This document shows, piece by piece, positions 59,001 through 64,000 of a stretch of 64,000 bases of DNA. Under the pieces are notes generated by a model, which was not told the origin of the DNA, did no database searches, and saw nothing but the letters and a program-made list of their open reading frames with translations. A program made the translations under genes and the position numbers. Position 1 is the stretch's first letter. Each line of letters opens with the position of its first letter. The stretch is from Paracoccus amoyensis. Lineage in GTDB: Bacteria > Pseudomonadota > Alphaproteobacteria > Rhodobacterales > Rhodobacteraceae. The stretch is from contig NZ_JACOQL010000003.1 in assembly GCF_014490725.1 (NCBI RefSeq), positions 124,001 through 188,000 of the forward strand, read 5' to 3'.

Positions 59001-59331
59001 AGCCCGCCGTCAGCAAGCATATCAGCCACCCGAAGCGGAATCCGAACCCGAGGTTGCCGCTGCCGATCTGCCCGATGGCCGCACACCAACCACCGCTGGC
59101 AACGCGGCCACGGTTGAACGTGGCATCCAGCTGAACCGCACGCAGATCATCGGCACCATCGGTGCGGGTCGCGCCAGCCGTGCGTTGGTCCGCCTGTCAA
59201 ATGGGCGGGTGCTGACATTGCGGATCGGGGACAAGATCAACGGCGGCACGATCTCTGCTATCGGAGACAGTCGGATCACCTATGTCCGCGGCGGTCGTCA
59301 GCAGCAGCTTTCCGTTCTGGGCGGTCGTTGA
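56008..59331 (+). CDS. Very large membrane protein with GspL/PilM-like N-terminus and GspC/PilP-like C-terminus
   Basis: 1107 residues. Residues 1-150 (DTILVIPDDQILYTTLTVPF, then LEGMTPYKTTELAFDW and VAAVARRTLEEAEDFARAQG) resemble the cytoplasmic GspL/PilM fold. One membrane segment lies near residues 388-408 (TMMIGGLAVLVLVVLIFF), followed by more than 600 Ala/Pro/Gln/Thr-rich residues. The last ~70 residues, from 1038 (LNRTQIIGTIGAGRASRALV, then GRVLTLRIGDKINGG), look like the periplasmic GspC/PilP homology region. Such proteins in this order are often mislabelled as a translation initiation factor because of composition. No secretion or pilus gene is adjacent. It seems to join two platform parts in one chain, an inference from motif likeness. 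Confidence 0.7.
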   Translation: MNKHAAPPEFAMSFTQEAVLLEQRQGRDWRPLGQAYFAGREMAAKLHALRDEAGGASGDLDTILVIPDDQILYTTLTVPFGSDTAAIIGRALEGMTPYKTTELAFDWCPAENGEIETLRVAAVARRTLEEAEDFARAQGFHPAGFIARPGDNRFEGDPEFGPSRLAQEQLTRHPFSEPDLSQARITDPVIADAPVPSEPAPVVETAASKVVAEEAEEAMTSAAALAASEPVEPAKATETQAPVAAVTVSRIIAHHVHVAAAEPKQSKPDAIARLQAAVENVKAANSETPTNSELPTNSERAAQQAVKDELVEIDAQEPAEDAEGLAIGVIRHGARKAPSTQGLSPRAQAVHSRAREAKALRAEQSDVEPAIAAPSLLTRVRNLNPSRLTMMIGGLAVLVLVVLIFFGGRGDDVPVAQTEPASEQVVATPATQDAIPEQDVVQEGALDDVGTAEAEFADQNLPAAAASEGETAQSETAAAPIETIDESSPPVAPADLATDQAAPAEAITDAQQQAAATAATAATTAVAAPSVTTSRPPAARPAQQPAAAAEPERNAAQMALGNDTLSRALNDAIVARDAQRAAAAAEAARQQTISAATMTGDLANAPRSRSIGQATATPTPAAAPAPTTRQPRLASSARPPRATPARATQTATDRQPTVPANPQPYAQRTQPEPSRLTGNRPPERPATQRRAAEPVVTPAAAAPAAAPAATTQPATRPAASSPRPPSRPDRQTMLEEGSTNEDAAPTKLTADERLFLENLLLDLRTAQVGANGLTQAERGALIRLADARPTRRPLSVGATSEQAVRDAVAAAVADTDRPTPRTDAQAAPPSMASASSSAGLGSSTRPMARPGNRTVASGNDPGPGNSSLSKAAVEDAIASAVASSPSQPGAVPLTALTSSAIPGRRPGGGRAAASAVADAVSLAATSSNAPTAADLRAAAEAQSADELAAQRRADDDLQRQAEERARQFAAADARAEAQARAAAEARARAQAEAEAANAARRQQAYQPPEAESEPEVAAADLPDGRTPTTAGNAATVERGIQLNRTQIIGTIGAGRASRALVRLSNGRVLTLRIGDKINGGTISAIGDSRITYVRGGRQQQLSVLGGR

Positions 59332-59390
59332 TCAGCCACGCGAAAGCGGCTTTCACACATCGCGCATGAGCTGTCAGAGCAAAGCCTGCA

Positions 59391-60398
59391 TCATTGCAGC
59401 GGCCTGATCGTCCAGCCGTCTTTTTCCAGCAATCGCAGCACGCCATTTTCGCCTGGCAGGTGCAATGCGCCAAATCCGGCAACCACGGATTTGCCTTGTG
59501 CGGCAGCCTCGGCTGCACCTTTGGTCAATGGCGCGATCCAGCTTTTGTTTCGGCTGTCCATCAATTTGGTTTGCGCCAGCATCATCTGTTCGTCCACCTG
59601 CGCCCGGGACATGTCGGAATTGCGATAGGCGTCGAAGCGGCCAAATTCCCAAATCGTCCAGATATCGCTGTCAAAATATGCGTCGCTAAGGGTCACGCCG
59701 TAATCATCCGCATGGGCTGCAACGGGTAACGAAACACGAATCATGTCAATTTCCTGTTTCGGGGTCATATCACCGAACAGCGAAAAAACCGTGTCCCAAG
59801 GCTCAAGCGCGATCACAGGAATATCCATGTCTTCGGCTTCTTGTACCAAAAGCTGATCCAGCCCCTCGCCCCCATCACTATTCAGCTGGGTCATCATACA
59901 AGGGCTGATCCCCAACATCATCGCGACATACCAGGGCCGCAAACGCGAGGTGACAACGGCCGGCGTGCCGCGATCCTCCATTGCGGAGGAAAGCACCTGC
60001 CAGTCCTCGTCGCTTAGCCGTTCGGGCAGAGTCGGCCCGGTGGGATCGACCATCAGGTCCGGATCTGCTGTCAGGGCGTCGGTCAGTTTCTTTTCTTCAA
60101 CCGGCCCAGCCTCGACATATAGCGCGGCTGCATCCTGCAACGCAGGCTGCAGGCGGGATAAGGTGACCTGGTGGCGTGGATCGGTAAAATGATAGGTGCC
60201 GACCATCGTGATTTTCTGGTCGCCCTTTGTCGCCTGCCACAGGATACCACGCGCAAAGGGAACGTCTTTCGTGGCCGCATTGATTTCCGCACGTTGATCG
60301 GCGGGCATCGTTTCAAGAAGGTTCGTGCCGACGCATTCCGCCGCCGCTGCCCCCGCAGACAGTCCCAAAATGAAGATCATCGCCACCGGCAAACGCAT
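59391..60398 (-). CDS. TraB/GumN family periplasmic protein
   Basis: 335 residues from the ATG at 60398, preceded by AAGGATTGCG; longer in-frame starts add a poorly conserved leader. A signal peptide is followed by the TraB/GumN pattern: ITMVGTYHFTDPRHQ near residue 60-70 and GAAEAAAQGKSVVAGFGALHLPGENGVLRLLEKDGW at the end, where the conserved GxxHxxG-type motif reads GALHLPGENG. Related proteins are proposed metalloproteases. It is convergent with the large GspL/GspC-like gene. Confidence 0.85.
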   Translation of the reverse strand: MRLPVAMIFILGLSAGAAAAECVGTNLLETMPADQRAEINAATKDVPFARGILWQATKGDQKITMVGTYHFTDPRHQVTLSRLQPALQDAAALYVEAGPVEEKKLTDALTADPDLMVDPTGPTLPERLSDEDWQVLSSAMEDRGTPAVVTSRLRPWYVAMMLGISPCMMTQLNSDGGEGLDQLLVQEAEDMDIPVIALEPWDTVFSLFGDMTPKQEIDMIRVSLPVAAHADDYGVTLSDAYFDSDIWTIWEFGRFDAYRNSDMSRAQVDEQMMLAQTKLMDSRNKSWIAPLTKGAAEAAAQGKSVVAGFGALHLPGENGVLRLLEKDGWTIRPLQ

Positions 60399-60492
60399 AT
60401 CGCAATCCTTCATATACGACATCAGATCAGCATAAGGCTGGCACAGGAATCCGCCGACGACCATAGGGGCAAAAATTTAGCCTTGGGAATCG

Positions 60493-60555
60493 TTGACACA
60501 TTATGAAGCTGTCCCTAGATCACTCGCATTGGCACTCGCATCAGGTGAGTGCCAA
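60493..60555 (+). promoter_or_regulatory. groESL promoter with CIRCE operator
   Basis: TTGACA (60493-60498), a 16-base spacer and CTAGAT (60515-60520) form a plausible sigma-70-type promoter. It is followed by CIRCE: TTGGCACTC (60529-60537), nine bases, GAGTGCCAA (60547-60555), with perfect arms. CIRCE is the binding site of the heat-shock repressor HrcA, here placed over the start of transcription. Confidence 0.93.
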
Positions 60556-60594
60556 CAACGAAACACTGCAACCTGTGATACGGAGTGTTCCATT

Positions 60595-60882
60595 ATGGCA
60601 TTCAAACCGCTGCATGACCGCGTTCTGGTTCGTCGCGTCCAATCGGACGAAAAAACCAAGGGCGGCCTGATTATCCCCGATAGCGCAAAAGAAAAACCCG
60701 CCGAGGGTGAGATCATCGCCGTTGGCGAAGGTGCGCGCAAGGACTCGGGAGAGTTGATCGCACCGTCGGTCAAAGCTGGCGACCGCGTTCTGTTCGGCAA
60801 ATGGTCGGGCACCGAAGTCACGGTCGACGGTGAAGAACTGTTGATCATGAAGGAAGGCGACATTCTGGGCATCATCGCCTGA
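60595..60882 (+). CDS. groES: Co-chaperonin GroES
   Basis: 95 residues from the ATG at 60595 ([16 protein letters not shown]), 40 bases after CIRCE. The mobile loop region ([19 protein letters not shown]) that touches GroEL is present. It caps the GroEL chamber. It is followed 47 bases later by groEL in one operon. Confidence 0.97.
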   Translation: MAFKPLHDRVLVRRVQSDEKTKGGLIIPDSAKEKPAEGEIIAVGEGARKDSGELIAPSVKAGDRVLFGKWSGTEVTVDGEELLIMKEGDILGIIA

Positions 60883-60914
60883 GGCGAATGAACCCACGCA
60901 TCCTTCAACATTAA

Positions 60915-62576
<1,662 letters not shown>

Positions 62577-62603
62577 TCATCCCCCTGCCCCTTGGCAGAC
62601 TAG

Positions 62604-62631
62604 AAAGGGCGTCCCTTGGGGCGCCCTTTTT
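62604..62631 (+). terminator. groEL: Rho-independent terminator of groESL
   Basis: AAAGGGCG (62604-62611) and CGCCCTTT (62622-62629), with further pairing inside through a G-T pair and three G-C pairs, followed by a T-run. Confidence 0.93.
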
Positions 62632-62712
62632 GATTCTCATGACGATCAGCTTGTGCAGTCCGACATTGCCGGCCTAAATTTGACAACAAGCAGGACTGGC
62701 CAAGGAATCGGA

Positions 62713-63708
62713 ATGGGCGCACAGGACATCCCCACGACACAGCAATTGGAAAGCCGATCCCTCGGTATCGCCATGGCTGGCAATCTTGTGATGGCCGTCG
62801 CAGGCGTGGTGGCGGGCTTCATGACCAATTCGAACGCCATCATCATGGATGGCCTGTTTTCCATGACCGGCTTTGCATCGGCTTTTCTTGCCCGAGGTAT
62901 CAGCCGCAAGATAGAAGCGGGCCCGGATCGTCTGCGCCCCTATGGCTATGCCGCAGACGAGGCGATTTTCGTCACCTTCCGTTCGCTATCGCTTCTTGGG
63001 CTTGTTCTGTTCGCGATCACCTCGGCCGCGCGTAATATCTTCAGCTACTTGCACGGCAACACGCCAGAACCACTGAATTTTGCACCCATGACCGTCTATT
63101 TCGTGCTGATCACGGCGATCTGCTTCTGGCTGTGGTGGAGCCATTGGCAAAGCTGGATCAAAAGTGGAAAGAGCAGTGATATCCTTTTGGTGGAAAGCCG
63201 CGCGGCGGCATTTGACGGGGCGATCACGCTGGCGACCGGTATCGGAATGTTGGGCATCTATCTGCTGCGTGACGGCCCGCTGGCACCAATCGCGCCAGTC
63301 GGCGATTCGATCATCGTCATCATCTTGTGTCTGACGGCGATTGGGCAATATATCAGTGGCTTGCGGTCTGGTCTTGGCGAATTGGCCGGTGTGACTGCCG
63401 CGCCAGACATCGTGGCCCGTGCCCATCGCGCAGTGCGCCCGGCCCTGATACAGGACGGCGGCAGGCTAACAGATCTGTCGGTGACCAAAAGCGGGCGCAG
63501 CTATTACGTCAGCGTCTATTACGATCCGCTACGCCCGATGGCTGCCGCAGAAGTCGACACACTCAATTTGCAACTGATCTACGATATGCGCGCCGCTTTA
63601 CCGGGGTCGGATGTGCTACTGGTCATCTCAACCTATCCACGCCGCTGGCCCGACGCGGTCAACCCCTTCAAAACGCAGCCTGACAATCCATCCATCAAAG
63701 AGGCGTAA
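62713..63708 (+). CDS. CDF-family cation efflux transporter
   Basis: 331 residues from the ATG at 62713, after AAGGAATCGG. Six hydrophobic segments precede a cytoplasmic C-terminal domain. MTNSNAIIMDGLFSMTG and VESRAAAFDGAITL are where family members bind metal with Asp/His pairs, here with D in both places. It should export a divalent metal such as zinc, iron or manganese. Its stop lies 14 bases inside the end of the convergent GFA gene. Confidence 0.85.
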   Translation: MGAQDIPTTQQLESRSLGIAMAGNLVMAVAGVVAGFMTNSNAIIMDGLFSMTGFASAFLARGISRKIEAGPDRLRPYGYAADEAIFVTFRSLSLLGLVLFAITSAARNIFSYLHGNTPEPLNFAPMTVYFVLITAICFWLWWSHWQSWIKSGKSSDILLVESRAAAFDGAITLATGIGMLGIYLLRDGPLAPIAPVGDSIIVIILCLTAIGQYISGLRSGLGELAGVTAAPDIVARAHRAVRPALIQDGGRLTDLSVTKSGRSYYVSVYYDPLRPMAAAEVDTLNLQLIYDMRAALPGSDVLLVISTYPRRWPDAVNPFKTQPDNPSIKEA

Positions 63709-64000
63709 ATCGCAGCACACCGACCCGTCGATCGGCAAAGCCGTCATTGGGATGATGGACGCCGTCATTCACGATGATCTCGGCAAAGTCGAATGGGCTG
63801 ATCCCTTCGATGCAGGCCACATTAACGCCAAATTCGTTCGGGTTCGAGCGGCGCTGATGATGGGTATAGATGCCGCATGTCCTGCAAAAATAATGCTTCG
63901 CAACACCCGTCCCGAATTGATACAGCGTCAGGTTATCTTCCCCCGCCAAGAATTCGATGCCGTCCAATGGTGCCGATACAGCAATTGCCCCACGCATCCG
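63695..64000 (-). CDS. GFA-family (glutathione-dependent formaldehyde-activating-like) protein, truncated by the window
   Basis: 102 codons read to the right edge of the window; the true start and the first zinc-binding Cys pair lie beyond it. The GFA/CENP-V fold is seen in KHYFCRTCGIYTHHQRR, whose cysteines bind the second zinc. The first visible Met (63997) is internal and not the start. The substrate is unknown; most such proteins are not formaldehyde enzymes. Confidence 0.75.
   Translation of the reverse strand, partial: RMRGAIAVSAPLDGIEFLAGEDNLTLYQFGTGVAKHYFCRTCGIYTHHQRRSNPNEFGVNVACIEGISPFDFAEIIVNDGVHHPNDGFADRRVGVLRFTPL

Noticed and set aside
56008..59331. Translation initiation factor IF-2
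   Set aside because: No GTPase motifs are present; only the Ala/Pro-rich composition is similar.

Overview
The window is chromosomal DNA from an alphaproteobacterium of the order Rhodobacterales. It looks Paracoccus- or Rhodobacter-like; the genus is inference. Supporting points are the high GC, the many E/D/K-poor and A/R-rich proteins, a DksA with a single zinc-finger cysteine, glyQ and glyS separated by a small membrane-anchored gene, and a TCA-cycle supercluster holding ethylmalonyl-CoA pathway genes (mch, mcl2). No tRNA, rRNA, CRISPR array, prophage or insertion sequence was recognised.

Layout. 1-6.8 kb: end of surE, pcm, an NlpD-like lipoprotein, a TetR/MFS divergent pair, a metallo-beta-lactamase-fold hydrolase and trkH. 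6.8-12.1 kb: a frameshifted SPOR-like/peptidoglycan-binding gene, then glyQ, a DUF6446-type gene and glyS; the middle of glyS has clearly lower GC. 12.2-17.2 kb (minus): sdhC-sdhD-sdhA, two small lipoproteins, a sulfotransferase-like gene and sdhB. 17.7-22.9 kb (minus): TauE/SafE, a DUF3667-like gene, mcl2, nnrU, DUF1737, mch and an EEP-family hydrolase. 23.0-39.2 kb (plus, except the RTX gene): mdh, a glycosyltransferase, a repetitive RTX protein, sucC-sucD, two small lipoproteins, sucA-sucB, three small genes, lpd and a lytic transglycosylase. 39.3-43.5 kb: frameshifted class I fructose-bisphosphate aldolase, an unknown gene, pgk and two cyclophilins. 43.6-55.8 kb: a divergent PPDK-like protein, a SleB-type hydrolase, folB-folP-glmM, an FAD monooxygenase, dksA, a MoxR ATPase, a GNAT, metY and a SIMPL protein. 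56.0-64.0 kb: a very large GspL/GspC-like fusion, a TraB/GumN protein, CIRCE-groES-groEL, a CDF transporter and a truncated GFA-family gene.

How the genes work together. The centre encodes most of the oxidative TCA cycle from 2-oxoglutarate to oxaloacetate (sucAB, lpd, sucCD, sdhCDAB, mdh) and two enzymes of the ethylmalonyl-CoA acetate-assimilation route. The sdh and suc operons point in opposite directions, yet both carry the same two-site operator: a perfect TGTGATCACA, an 11-nt spacer, then a one-mismatch copy. This suggests one unidentified regulator for both.

Most notable points: the shared tandem operator; two genes that each read correctly only if one base is restored; the compositional mosaic inside glyS; the membrane protein with GspL-like and GspC/PilP-like ends and no secretion genes around it; the PPDK relative with altered nucleotide-site motifs; and the 393-bp repeats in the RTX gene.
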